Shown piece after piece: positions 1-10,551 of a DNA stretch of 64,000 nucleotides. Where the stretch lies: the NCBI RefSeq assembly GCF_001310635.1, contig NZ_BAXR01000001.1:1-64000 (forward strand), read 5' to 3'. The stretch's first letter is position 1; each line of letters starts with the position of its first letter. Position numbers and translations under genes: made by a program. Source of the DNA: Bacillus sp. JCM 19034. Lineage in GTDB: Bacteria; Bacillota; Bacilli; Bacillales; Bacillaceae_D. A model generated the notes under the pieces. The model searched no databases and had not been told where the DNA came from. It saw nothing but the letters and a program-made list of their open reading frames with translations.

Positions 1-221
1 GTGTGTACGAGTACAGTCACCTCAAAATGGTCGGCATCTTTCCCTGTGACAGTATGAATTATCCGAGTGCATGATAAAGTGAGCATTCTGATATCATCTC
101 TTGGTTGTTCAGATTCGTATACTTTCTTATGCAAAGAAGAATTGACACTTAAGAAAACAATCGAAGAGTAGTTCTTCTCTATTTGTTTTTGTCATAGAAA
201 TTAAGGAGAGGGGGTCTTGAC
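1..221. other. Window-edge region with no assignable gene
   Basis: No reading frame here gives a recognisable protein. A minus-strand frame stays open from the window edge for about 20 codons and could be the tail of a neighbour, but it is too short to assign. A ribosome binding site (AAGGAGAGGGG, about 203-213) at the right end serves yqfC. In B. subtilis yqfC-yqfD belong to the SigmaE regulon; I looked for a SigmaE-type promoter and did not find one with acceptable spacing. Confidence 0.4.
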
Positions 222-514
222 ATGAAGAAATGGAAACATCATATCCGAAGCTGGATGTCAAAGAATATGGGCCTACCCGCTGATGTAATGATGGATCTGC
301 GCGGATAACAATGATTGGCCAACTTCACATTTATATTGAAAACCATCGTGGTGTATTACGATTCTCAAATCAAGAATTACGATTGCTATTAAAGCAAGGG
401 CAGTTGCTCATAAAAGGAGATCATTTTGTGATCAAAACAATTTTACCGGAAGAATTGTTGTTAGAAGGACGCATTGATCAAGTAATCTATGTTGAGGAGA
501 AGAAAGGTACATAA
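222..514 (+). CDS. yqfC: Sporulation protein YqfC (frameshifted)
   Basis: Small sporulation protein of the YqfC family, always found just upstream of yqfD; its biochemical role is unknown. The ATG at 222 follows a strong Shine-Dalgarno (AAGGAGAGGGG). Its frame runs into a stop at about 301, while the conserved C-terminal part (MIGQLHIYIENHRG onward, ending QVIYVEEKKGT) is in another frame from about 300. Restoring one C near 297 (CTGCGCGG to CTGCCGCGG) gives the expected ...VMMDLPRITMIGQ... junction and a protein of about 97 residues. The missing base is probably a sequence error. Confidence 0.85.
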
Positions 515-547
515 TATGGGATTTTGAAGTTATGAGGAGGGGATATT

Positions 548-1741
548 TTGAGAAATCAATGGTTTTCCAATATTTCGGGGGTTGTACGTATTCGAGTAGA
601 AGGACGTTATGTAGAAAGCTTTTTAAATCGTTGTATTACGGAAAATATCGCGATTTGGAATATTAAACGTATTAGTGAACAATCAGTAGTTGGTACAATT
701 CATTTAAATGACGTCAAGAAGCTTAGGGTGTTACTCCGTCAGTCTGATTGCAAAGTTTCATTTACTCATCGTAGAGGTTTTCCATTTCTGGTGAAGCAAA
801 TCGGAGAACGAATAGGGTTTGCCTCGGGCATTGCCCTTTCTTTTGCCCTAATTTTCATATTATCTAATATAGTTTGGAATATTGATATTAAGGGGGCATC
901 ACCAAAGGTTGAAAATGAGTTACGTCAAGCGATTTTAGATCTTGGTGTGAAAAGAGGTGCTTTTCAATTTGTGTTACCGGACGTTGAGTACATCCAGCGT
1001 GAAGTGAGTGAGCAAGTAAGAGATGCAACATGGATTGGTGTACGGCAAAAAGGGACAACTTATGAATTTGAAGTAGTTGAACAACAGTTACCTGAAGAAG
1101 CGGAGAGGTATAGCCCCCGCAATCTTGTTGCAAAAAAAGAAGCGATTATTTACAGTATGTTTGTAGAGCATGGTCAAGCAGTTGTAAGAAAACATGATTT
1201 TGTCAAAAAAGGGGATTTGTTAGTTTCAGGTTATATCGGGAAAGAGGATGACGAAAATAGAGAGCTTGTTCCAGCAAAGGCGGAAGTATTTGGCGAAATT
1301 TGGTACAAGTCTGATGTGGAAGTTCCGTTAGAATCACTATTTACAACGTTAACAGGAGAGAGAAAAGTAAAACATTATTTATCATTTAGCGATTTTTCAG
1401 TACCTATCTGGGGTTTCGGTTCTCATTCATTTGAAACGACAGAGCAAGATATTCATACAAAACCTTTTTATTTCTTTCAATGGAAATTACCTATTGCATA
1501 TGAACGAGTAACTGATTACGAATCTACCCAATATGAACGGGAATATTCGAAAGAAGAAGCGATTGCAGCTGCTAAAAAACAAGCTAAAACAGAGCTTATT
1601 CAATATTTGCCAGATGATGCTGAGGTAATTGGAGAAAAAGTTTTGCACGAAGCGTTTGAGAATGGTAAAGTTAAACTACAAATACATTACCAAGTAATAG
1701 AAGATATTACATCGGAGCAGCCGATTATTCAAGGAGATTGA
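548..1741 (+). CDS. yqfD: Sporulation protein YqfD
   Basis: Member of the YqfD family, a membrane protein of sporulating Bacilli made in the mother cell in B. subtilis; its molecular function is not established. It is 397 residues, the usual length. A single strong membrane segment lies at about residues 89-110, separating a cytoplasmic N-terminal domain from a large soluble C-terminal domain. The TTG start at 548 is preceded by GAGGAGGGG at about 533-541. It follows yqfC by 33 bases and overlaps the first possible phoH start, so yqfC-yqfD-phoH look cotranscribed. Confidence 0.92.
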   Translation: MRNQWFSNISGVVRIRVEGRYVESFLNRCITENIAIWNIKRISEQSVVGTIHLNDVKKLRVLLRQSDCKVSFTHRRGFPFLVKQIGERIGFASGIALSFALIFILSNIVWNIDIKGASPKVENELRQAILDLGVKRGAFQFVLPDVEYIQREVSEQVRDATWIGVRQKGTTYEFEVVEQQLPEEAERYSPRNLVAKKEAIIYSMFVEHGQAVVRKHDFVKKGDLLVSGYIGKEDDENRELVPAKAEVFGEIWYKSDVEVPLESLFTTLTGERKVKHYLSFSDFSVPIWGFGSHSFETTEQDIHTKPFYFFQWKLPIAYERVTDYESTQYEREYSKEEAIAAAKKQAKTELIQYLPDDAEVIGEKVLHEAFENGKVKLQIHYQVIEDITSEQPIIQGD

Positions 1742-1746
1742 GTCTA

Positions 1747-2706
1747 TTGTCAGAAGTAAAAACGATTACGTTAGAAGTCAAAAATGCCAACGAGACGCAA
1801 GCACTCATTGGCCCAAATGATCGACATCTAAAAAGAATTGAAGAGCAGTTAGGTGTTTCAATTGTAACTAGGGGTGAAGAAGTACTTGTCACTGGTAATG
1901 ATGCACAAGCTGAACTGATTGAGAACATTTTGCTCACTCTAATTCAATTGATTCGTAAAGGTGTAACGATTTCTGAGCGTGATGTAGTTTATGCGATTAA
2001 ATTAGCTGAAACAAATCGTCTTGATGAATTAGTCGATTTATATGATGAACCAATAGCAACAACCATTAAAGGTAAGCCAATAATGGCTAAAACATTAGGT
2101 CAACGTCATTATGTAACAGCATTAAAACAACGGGATATGGTGTTTGGCATTGGGCCTGCTGGTACAGGAAAAACATATTTAGCTGTTGTTATGGCAGTCG
2201 CTTCTTTAAAGGCAGGACATGTAAAACGAATCGTATTAACAAGACCTGCGGTCGAGGCTGGAGAAAGCTTAGGCTTTTTACCTGGCGATCTTAAGGAGAA
2301 AGTTGATCCGTATTTGCGTCCTCTATATGATGCTTTGCATGATGTATTAGGTACAGAACATACAGCAAGATTAATGGAAAGAGGTACGATAGAGGTAGCC
2401 CCCTTAGCTTATATGAGAGGCCGTACGTTAGATGACGCTTTTGTCATTTTAGATGAGGCACAAAATACGACACCTGAACAAATGAAAATGTTTATTACAC
2501 GTCTTGGTTTTGGTTCAAAGATGGTAATTAATGGTGATTTAACACAAATTGATTTACCGAGAGGGAAAAAATCCGGTCTAAAAGTGGCGATGGATATTTT
2601 ACAAAAGGTATCATCAATCGGTTTTATCTTTTTGCAACCTGCTGATGTAGTTAGACATACACTTGTTCAGCAAATATTAGATGCATATGATGAACAACCA
2701 GAATGA
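1747..2706 (+). CDS. phoH: PhoH family P-loop ATPase
   Basis: PhoH-like ATPase, thought from family knowledge to act in RNA metabolism beside YbeY. A KH-like N-terminal part precedes the ATPase core. Walker A is GPAGTGKT at about residues 136-143 and Walker B ends in DEAQNT at about residue 240. An upstream TTG at 1738 lies only one base from the Shine-Dalgarno AAGGAG (1731-1736), so I prefer the TTG at 1747 with normal spacing. That gives 319 residues, the usual Bacillus length. A terminator follows, which separates it from pgpH. Confidence 0.93.
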   Translation: MSEVKTITLEVKNANETQALIGPNDRHLKRIEEQLGVSIVTRGEEVLVTGNDAQAELIENILLTLIQLIRKGVTISERDVVYAIKLAETNRLDELVDLYDEPIATTIKGKPIMAKTLGQRHYVTALKQRDMVFGIGPAGTGKTYLAVVMAVASLKAGHVKRIVLTRPAVEAGESLGFLPGDLKEKVDPYLRPLYDALHDVLGTEHTARLMERGTIEVAPLAYMRGRTLDDAFVILDEAQNTTPEQMKMFITRLGFGSKMVINGDLTQIDLPRGKKSGLKVAMDILQKVSSIGFIFLQPADVVRHTLVQQILDAYDEQPE

Positions 2707-2748
2707 AACGTTTTATAATTTAGTAACGTATAATATATAGTAAAATAG

Positions 2749-2785
2749 AAGTCCTGCTATAAATGGCTATTATGGCGGGACTTTT
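2749..2785 (+). terminator. Rho-independent terminator after phoH
   Basis: The 14-base arms AAGTCCTGCTATAA and TTATGGCGGGACTT pair throughout if two G-T wobbles are allowed. The loop is about 7 bases and a short T tail follows. It ends the yqfC-yqfD-phoH transcript. Confidence 0.8.
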
Positions 2786-2837
2786 ATCACATTGGTAAAT
2801 AAAGTTGTGAGAGGGCTAATAAGTTGAGGTGAAATAG

Positions 2838-5017
2838 ATGAGACGACAATCACCGATTGATCAATTAAAGTGGTGGCAACGTGTGCGAGATCATCGATAT
2901 ATACGTATGATCTTATTTCTGATTGTCAGCGTGATCCTTTATTTTCTAATGCTCGGAAATATGATGCATGATACGTTAGATGTTCGATTGTCTGAGATTG
3001 CCGATCAAGATATTCGGTCACCTATAACTGTAGAACATAGATCTGAAACGGAATCAAGACGAGCAGAGGCAAGGGATTCAATTGGTCCAGTTTATGAATT
3101 GAAAAGGGAATATGCTGAAACACAAGTACGAAAAGTAAATGATATCTTTGATCTTATTACACAAGTTCGAAATGAAGAGAGTGAAGAAAACGGTGAGGAG
3201 CTTGAGGAGGAAGAGCCAACTCCGGTTTCAGAGGAACAATTATTTGAAGATCGTCTTACATATATAAAAGAGGTACTTTCTCCTGGGACAAGCAACGATT
3301 TATCGGATGAAACACTAATGACGTTTCTGCAAACAACGGACTCTCAACTGCAAATTGCTCGAGAATCGACGACGAATGCTGTATATGAAATTATGAGTGA
3401 ATCGATTTCTACACGTGAATTAGCTGATGCTAAGCAGGACGTAGAAAACCAAATTGCGATATCGACAGTAAGTAACCGTTTGTTAGATGCAATGGTGGAA
3501 GTTGCTCAATTTGCTATTATCCCTAACTATATATATGACGCAAATGCAACACAGCAAATGCGTGAGGAAGCAGCAGAAAATGTCGAGACCGTCTTAATTC
3601 GTGAAGGTGAGCTACTTGTTCGCGAAGGTGAAATGATTAACCATGAAATATATGAGCAATTAAGGCTCGTTGGGTTGCTTGATGATCAAGTTCATTTTCT
3701 CCCGTATATTGGTCTTGCCTTACTTGTCATTTTAATGATGGCCATGCTGTCGTACTATTTAAGTCAAGCGAAAACATCGATCCAAACGAACAATAGTCAT
3801 TTTCTGATGTTTATCATTATTTTTCTTATTACTGTTGTTTTGATGAAAATGGTGAGTTTACTTGAAATCATTGAGATTATTGGCTTACCCTATGTTGTAC
3901 CTGTATCTTTAGGAGCAATGCTAATTACACTTCTCATCCATACACGTATCGCACTGTTTACAAGCGTCATGTTTGCTATCATTGGAAGTGTGTTTTTTAA
4001 TAATGATACTGCTGGTACATTTAACTTCACGTATGGATTTTATATGTTATTTAGTGGGTTTGCGGGTGCATATTTCTTAGAAAAGTCGAATAGAGTATCC
4101 CGTATTTTAAGAGCTGGGATATTTGTTTCAGGAATTAATGTTGTTGTTGTCATCACATTATTGTTTTTAAAGGCTGTGCAACCTAGCTGGATTGAATTAG
4201 GAATGCATCTTGTCTTTGCTTTTTTATCAGGGTTTATCGCATCTGTTTTAACAATTGGGTTGCTCCCGTTTTTAGAAATAGGATTTGGTATATTGTCCAC
4301 AACGCGTTTGATTGAATTATCGAGCCCTAATCACCCTTTGCTTCGGAAAATTCTTGTTGAAGCTCCAGGGACGTATCATCATAGTGTTGTAGTTGGTAAT
4401 TTATCAGAAGGGGCATGTGAGGCAATTGGTGAAAATGGTCTACTTGCTCGTGTTGGTTCTTATTATCATGACTTAGGGAAGACAAAGCGTCCGCATTTCT
4501 TTATAGAAAATCAAATGAAGATGGAAAACCCACATGATAAAATTTCACCCCAGCTAAGTCGAACGATTATTACAGCACATCCGTACGATGGGGCGGAAAT
4601 GTTAAGAGAATATAAAATGCCAAAAGAAATTATTGATATAGCGGAACAGCATCATGGAACGTCTCTTTTGAAATATTTTTACCATAAAGCAAATCAAGAA
4701 AGTGAGCAGGAAATTCCGGAATCACAATTCCGTTATCCGGGTCCGAAACCGCAAACGAAAGTGGCAGCATCGTAGCGATTGCTGATAGTGTTGAAGCAGC
4801 TGTTCGTTCAATGCAAAGGCCTACACCAGATAAAATTGAATCACTCGTACGAAAAATAATTAGAGATAAGCTTGAGGATGGTCAATTTGATGAATCTGAT
4901 TTAACATTAAAAGAATTAGACCAAGTTGCAGTTTCGATATGTGAAACATTAAAAGGAACATTCCATGAACGTATAGAGTACCCAGAAGATATGAAAGGAA
5001 AGGGAGATAAAAAATGA
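2838..5017 (+). CDS. pgpH: 7TM HD-domain phosphohydrolase PgpH/YqfF (frameshifted)
   Basis: Membrane-bound HD phosphodiesterase; family members (PgpH) hydrolyse cyclic di-AMP. One membrane segment at about residues 22-42 is followed by an extracytoplasmic 7TMR-HDED domain, then a multi-span region at about 287-490, then the HD domain with the His-Asp pair in YYHDLGK at about residues 542-548. The frame breaks at about 4755-4770: the first frame stops at 4775, while the conserved tail (IVAIADSVEAAVRSM onward) continues one frame back to 5017. One lost base, probably an A, explains it and gives about 726 residues. The ATG at 2838 follows GAGGTG. Confidence 0.93.
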
Positions 5018-5484
5018 ATGTCACAATTGACCTTGTTGATGAGACAGAATCTTTAAATAAAAAGCAGCTTGAATTAGTTCAACAACTAATTGTCAAAACT
5101 GCGGAAGTGGAGTCATTAAAGGGTGATATTGAGGTATCGATTACGTTTGTTAATGAAGAACAAATTCAACAGATCAATGCTGAATATCGCAATAAAAACC
5201 AACCGACTGATGTCATTTCTTTTGCATTAAATGATCAAATCGATGGGGAAGTGAACGTTGTGGGTGAAGGGATGCCTAATATGCTAGGAGATATCATTAT
5301 TTCTGTCCCACATATAAAGCGGCAGGCTGAAGAATATAAGCATACATTTGAACGAGAGCTCGGCTTTTTGACAGTCCATGGTATGTTGCATTTACTCGGG
5401 TTTGATCATAAAACAGAAGCCGAAGAGAAGGAAATGTTCTCAAGGCAAGAGAACATATTGATGCAATATGGACTTACAAGATAG
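5014..5484 (+). CDS. ybeY: Endoribonuclease YbeY (rRNA maturation factor)
   Basis: Single-strand-specific metallo-endoribonuclease of the UPF0054 family, needed for 16S rRNA 3' end maturation and ribosome quality control. The zinc-binding motif HGMLHLLGFDH is at about residues 122-132. Length is 156 residues, normal for Bacilli. Its ATG overlaps the pgpH stop by four bases, which indicates translational coupling. The conserved phoH-pgpH-ybeY-dgkA-cdd-era order supports the call. Confidence 0.96.
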   Translation: MNVTIDLVDETESLNKKQLELVQQLIVKTAEVESLKGDIEVSITFVNEEQIQQINAEYRNKNQPTDVISFALNDQIDGEVNVVGEGMPNMLGDIIISVPHIKRQAEEYKHTFERELGFLTVHGMLHLLGFDHKTEAEEKEMFSRQENILMQYGLTR

Positions 5485-5857
5485 AAATCGGAGAGGATTT
5501 AAACGGCTGTTAAAGTCGTTCTATTATGCGACACAAGGGCTTATTTATGTACTGAAGAATGAACAGAATATGAATATTCATCTAGTTATTGCTATTTTAG
5601 CCTTAATAGCAGCCTACTTGCTCAGTATACCTTTCATTCAGTTGCTTATTTTACTTTTAATTATTGCAGGTATGTTTGCATTAGAAATAATGAATACAGC
5701 TATAGAACGTACAGTCGATTTAGTTACAAAAGAATACCATCCAATGGCGAAGCGGGCTAAAGATATAGCAGCAGCAGCTGTTTTCATTTATTCTCTTTTT
5801 GCTGTAATAATTGGATTGCTCATGTTTATACCGCCTATGTTAGATAAGCTTTTATGA
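5468..5857 (+). CDS. dgkA: Undecaprenol kinase (DgkA family)
   Basis: Small integral membrane lipid kinase. Gram-positive members phosphorylate undecaprenol, feeding the lipid carrier used for peptidoglycan and teichoic acid synthesis. It is 129 residues with three predicted membrane segments. The family motif is seen as ALEIMNTAIERTVDL at about residues 76-90. The ATG at 5468 lies inside the end of ybeY (17-base overlap) without a strong Shine-Dalgarno, so translation is probably coupled to ybeY. Confidence 0.93.
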   Translation: MDLQDRNRRGFKRLLKSFYYATQGLIYVLKNEQNMNIHLVIAILALIAAYLLSIPFIQLLILLLIIAGMFALEIMNTAIERTVDLVTKEYHPMAKRAKDIAAAAVFIYSLFAVIIGLLMFIPPMLDKLL

Positions 5858-6126
5858 CGGGGTGTTTACGTTTTGATAAAAAGGGCAATCTTATGAATTA
5901 AAGAGTATTAGAGCATACGTTTTCTACCAGATTTATTATTTGACACTATTATAATAAAGGTACGAATGTAAGAAAAGACGTGAAGCGTTTATCGGAAATA
6001 GAATTTAATTACTACCATGTTTTGTCCTTTTGAAAGAACCCCCATTCAATGGAGGAAACTTGTAATATTTCTATGGAAAAACGCAAACGCATTTCTTATA
6101 TGGTTGGGAGAGGGGCACTTTCAGTC

Positions 6127-7250
<1,124 letters not shown>

Positions 7251-7258
<8 letters not shown>

Positions 7259-8164
7259 CGAAGAAAAGAAGTTTAAGTCTGGTTTTGTTTCAATTATTGG
7301 AAGACCCAATGTTGGGAAATCAACTCTCATTAACCATGTAATTGGTCAAAAAATTGCGATTATGTCTGATAAAGCACAGACAACACGTAATAAAATTCAA
7401 GGCGTATATACAAGTAACGAAGCACAAATTGTTTTTATTGATACACCAGGCATCCATAAGCTAAGCATAAGCTTGGGGATTTTATGATGAAGGTTGCACA
7501 GAATACGTTGCGTGAAGTCGACCTAGTTTTATATGTTATCGACGCAACGGAACGATTTGGTCCAGGGGAAGAATTTATCATTGAACGTTTAAAGGCTGCC
7601 TCTCCTAAGGTATTTCTTGTCATTAATAAAATTGATCAGGTCGAGCCTGAGAAGCTTATAAAAGTGATTGATGAATACCATACAAAATACGATTTTGCTG
7701 AAGTAATTCCAATTTCGGCGTTAGAGGGCAATAATATTTCAACGTTACTTGAGCAAATTACTTTGAATTTAGATGAAGGACCGCAATACTATCCGAGTGA
7801 TCAAGTAACAGATCATCCGGAGCGCTTTGTTGTTGCAGAGTTGATTCGTGAGAAGGTATTGCATTTAACAAGAGAGGAAATTCCACATTCAGTTGCTGTT
7901 AATATCGAACAAATGAAGAGAAGAGAAGGGAATGAAACAGTATATATAGGAGCGACTGTTATCGTTGAACGTTCTTCTCAAAAAGGAATTATCATTGGCA
8001 AAAGAGGAGCAATGCTAAAGGAAGTTGGAAAACGTGCTCGAGTAGATATAGAAGCTTTACTTGGCTCAAAGGTTTTTCTAGAGCTATGGGTAAAAGTACA
8101 AAAGGACTGGAGAAACAAAGTAAGCCATTTACGGGAATACGGCTTTAAGGAAGATGAGTATTAA
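7251..8164 (+). CDS. era: GTPase Era (frameshifted)
   Basis: Essential GTPase that binds the 3' end of 16S rRNA during 30S subunit assembly. G1 (GRPNVGKST) lies at about residue 17, G3 is DTPGIHK, G4 is NKID, and a C-terminal KH domain contains [11 protein letters not shown]. The frame breaks at about 7461, where CATAAGCTAAG should read CATAAGCCTAAG; restoring that C gives [15 protein letters not shown] and about 304 residues. As Era is essential, a sequence error is the likely cause. A terminator follows directly. Confidence 0.95.
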
Positions 8165-8178
8165 TGTAATAAGAGTGT

Positions 8179-8213
8179 AACAATGGTTAGACGGCTAGCC
8201 ATTGTTTTTTTTT
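8179..8213 (+). terminator. Rho-independent terminator after era
   Basis: The 12-base arms AACAATGGTTAG and CTAGCCATTGTT (one G-T pair) enclose a 4-base loop ACGG and are followed by nine T. This is a canonical terminator ending the pgpH-ybeY-dgkA-DUF502-cdd-era transcript. Confidence 0.9.
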
Positions 8214-8376
8214 GTTCAGTCGATTATCATATTAGTAAGAGAGTTATTAAGGGAAAAGAAGGATAAATCGTTTTGTCAAGCGTTTTCAATTAACAATTTT
8301 TCCTTAACATGATATAGGAAATCTCGGTCATCATACTAGTATAGAGCGTTAATCTTACAGAAAGGTGGAATCTGAT

Positions 8377-8523
8377 ATGCTCGATTTTTCGTGGAGAGTT
8401 TTTTCAATGACAGGAAATGTAGACACGTATTTGTTAATGAAAGAATTAGAGCGTGATTCAGATGAGCAATTTGAACAAGATGACGTGGAACAAGGTGAGA
8501 CTCTCGATTCACCAACTCATTAA
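8377..8523 (+). CDS. yqzL: YqzL family small protein
   Basis: A 48-residue protein beginning MLDFSWRVFSMTGN, matching the YqzL family of tiny Bacillus proteins encoded just before recO. Function is unknown. The ATG at 8377 follows AAAGGTGG at a good distance. It ends 37 bases before recO, so the two are probably cotranscribed. Confidence 0.88.
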   Translation: MLDFSWRVFSMTGNVDTYLLMKELERDSDEQFEQDDVEQGETLDSPTH

Positions 8524-8560
8524 GTATGAATGACACCTCAAATAAAGGTGTGCTTATCTA

Positions 8561-9320
8561 ATGTTGATGAAAAAGGTAGAAGGAATAATTATTCGTACAA
8601 CCGACTACGGTGAAACGAATAAAGTTGTGACAATATTTACGAAGGAATTTGGAAAACTAGGTGTTATGGCTCGTGGAGCGAAAAAACCAAAAAGTAGGCT
8701 CTCATCTGCATCACAATTGTTTATGTATGGTGTATTTGTTATCCAAACAAGCAGTGGCTAGGTGTTTTACATCAGGCTGATATTACAAGATCATTCCGAG
8801 ATATAAGGAATGATCTTGTTCGTGCCGCACACGCCTCGTACATTCTTGAGCTGACTGATAAAATAACCGAGGAGAAAAAAAACTATACGGGGTTGTTCTC
8901 TTTATTGTATCAGCTCTTACACTATATAGACGAAGGGTTAGATGTGGATGTACTGAAAATGATTTTTGAAATGAAAATGCTAGCAGTTATTGGTATTAAA
9001 CCGGGACTAGATCACTGTGCAAGTTGTGGATCTGTTCGTTCACCTGTTGCTTTTTCTATTAAACATGCTGGTTTTCTTTGCCCTATTTGTCGACCAAACG
9101 ATACCCATGCTTTTCAAGTGAACGAGCAACATGTGAAATTACTGCGCCTATTTTTTACGTAGAGATTGAACGGCTAGGAAGTATATCGCTAAAACGAGAA
9201 ACGAAGAAGTACTTACAAACAATGATTGAGTACTATTATGCCGAATATTCAGGATTAACGTTAAAGTCTAAACGATTTTTAGAACAATTAGAGCGAATGA
9301 AATTAAATGAATCAGATTAG
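8561..9320 (+). CDS. recO: DNA repair protein RecO (two frameshifts)
   Basis: RecO mediates RecA loading in RecFOR recombination: it binds and anneals single-stranded DNA and interacts with SSB and RecR. An N-terminal OB fold precedes a helical domain and a Cys4 zinc site (CASCG and CPIC, about residues 148-175). Two one-base losses break the frame, a T at about 8759 (GGCTAGG should be GGCTTAGG) and a T in the run at 9152-9157. Correcting both yields about 253 residues, the normal length. A perfect 13-base inverted repeat lies within the gene at 8785-8819. Confidence 0.93.
8785..8819. repeat. Perfect inverted repeat inside recO
   Basis: ACAAGATCATTCC (8785-8797) and GGAATGATCTTGT (8807-8819) are perfect reverse complements separated by 9 bases, entirely within the recO reading frame. 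No T run follows, so it is not a standard terminator. The mRNA should form a strong hairpin here. Confidence 0.85.
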
Positions 9321-9354
9321 CATTTTCGTGGACTGGAATTTAGTGCAATTTTTC

Positions 9355-9384
9355 TTGACAGGTTTAGCTTTTATTTAGTATGAT
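9355..9384 (+). promoter_or_regulatory. SigmaA promoter for the glyQS leader
   Basis: The -35 box is a perfect TTGACA (9355-9360) and the -10 box is TATGAT (9379-9384) with an 18-base spacer. The expected transcript start lies just before the T-box leader at about 9400. Confidence 0.75.
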
Positions 9385-9400
9385 GCATACTATATGAATA

Positions 9401-9607
9401 AGTTGCGTTGATGGAAAGTAGTAATTATCTAATCTTAAGAAAGCGAACCTAGGACGGTGCGAGCTAGGGCTTAAGGGGATAAAGAAGGCATTCCGGAGCA
9501 TATCGTTGAAGGTGATTAGCGTTTGTTCGAGCTAATAAGTAGGGTGGAACCGCGGGAGCAACTCTCGTCCCTATGTCATTGCAGACATAGGACGAGAGTT
9601 TTTTTGT
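9401..9607 (+). promoter_or_regulatory. Glycine T-box riboswitch leader
   Basis: The leader binds uncharged tRNA-Gly and then allows read-through into glyQS. The Stem I 5' part lies at 9401-9430. The distal loop and AG bulge region is CCTAGGACGGTGCGAGCTAGG. The Specifier sits in AAGAAGGCATTCC, with GGC (glycine) at 9487-9489. The T-box consensus AGGGTGGAACCGCG is at 9541-9554. The antiterminator (9541-9572) competes with the terminator that follows. The resemblance to the B. subtilis glyQS leader is close. Confidence 0.95.
9560..9605 (+). terminator. T-box regulated terminator
   Basis: The arms AACTCTCGTCC(C)TATGTC and GACATAGGACGAGAGTT pair over 17 bases with one bulged C and are followed by seven T. 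Its 5' arm overlaps the antiterminator, as in other T-box leaders. Confidence 0.92.
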
Positions 9608-9663
9608 TGTTTTAAAACACTTATCTCATGTCGCAAATTCAAAAAATCGGAGGAGTGAGCAAT

Positions 9664-10551
9664 ATGAATGTACAAACAATGATTTTAACACTTCAAAAAT
9701 ATTGGTCAAAACAAAATTGTATGATTATGCAAGCGTATGATACCGAAAAGGGAGCAGGAACGATGAGTCCATTTACATTACTACGTACAATTGGTCCAGA
9801 GCCGTGGAATGTAGCGTATGTAGAACCATCAAGACGTCCAGCAGATGGTCGTTATGGGGAAAATCCGAATCGTCTTTATCAACATCATCAATTTCAAGTG
9901 ATTATGAAGCCTTCTCCATTAAATATTCAAGAGCTATACTTGGATAGCTTAAAGGCACTTGGAATAAATCCACTTGAGCATGATATTCGTTTTGTTGAGG
10001 ACAACTGGGAAAACCCTACACTAGGCTGTGCAGGTCTTGGTTGGGAAGTCTGGTTAGATGGGATGGAAATTACGCAATTTACCTATTTCCAGCAGGTAGG
10101 AGGACTTGAGGCTAATCCTGTATCAGCAGAAATAACGTATGGAATTGAACGTTTAGCTTCTTATATCCAAGATAAAGAAAATGTATTTGACCTAGAATGG
10201 GTAGAAGGGTTTACATACGGTGATATTTTTAAACAACCTGAATATGAGCATTCTACCTATACGTTTGAAGTATCAGATACAAATATGTTATTTACTTTGT
10301 TCTCCACATATGAGCAGGAAGCAAAAAGAGCATTGGATGAGAACCTAGTTTTCCCAGCATATGATTATATTTTAAAGTGTTCGCATACATTTAATTTGTT
10401 GGATGCACGTGGGGCTATATCCGTAACTGAACGTACTGGTTATATTGGCCGGGTACGGAATTTAGCGAGAACAGCTGCTAAGCTATATTATGATGAACGC
10501 GAAAGACTTGGGTTTCCGATGCTGAAGAAAGGTGGAGATCGTCATGAGTAA
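9664..10551 (+). CDS. glyQ: Glycyl-tRNA synthetase alpha chain
   Basis: Alpha subunit of the bacterial heterotetrameric glycyl-tRNA synthetase; it forms glycyl-adenylate and charges tRNA-Gly together with GlyS. The frame is open from 9628, but ATG 9664 has GGAGGAG at 9649-9655 and gives 295 residues, the normal Bacillus length. Conserved blocks such as [16 protein letters not shown] and [14 protein letters not shown] are intact. It is controlled by the glycine T-box just upstream and overlaps glyS by 8 bases. Confidence 0.97.
   Translation: MNVQTMILTLQKYWSKQNCMIMQAYDTEKGAGTMSPFTLLRTIGPEPWNVAYVEPSRRPADGRYGENPNRLYQHHQFQVIMKPSPLNIQELYLDSLKALGINPLEHDIRFVEDNWENPTLGCAGLGWEVWLDGMEITQFTYFQQVGGLEANPVSAEITYGIERLASYIQDKENVFDLEWVEGFTYGDIFKQPEYEHSTYTFEVSDTNMLFTLFSTYEQEAKRALDENLVFPAYDYILKCSHTFNLLDARGAISVTERTGYIGRVRNLARTAAKLYYDERERLGFPMLKKGGDRHE

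Noticed and set aside
888..1133. Minus-strand open frame inside yqfD
   Set aside because: Shadow of the real gene on the other strand; no ribosome site and no family resemblance.
5930..5955. TTGACA and TATAAT near 5940-5952 as a promoter
   Set aside because: The two boxes are only about four bases apart, so they cannot act together; no other -35 fits convincingly.
7451..7480. Short repeated AAGCT/ATAAGC bases in era as a hairpin
   Set aside because: Explained by the KPKHK codons plus the missing base; arms do not pair cleanly.
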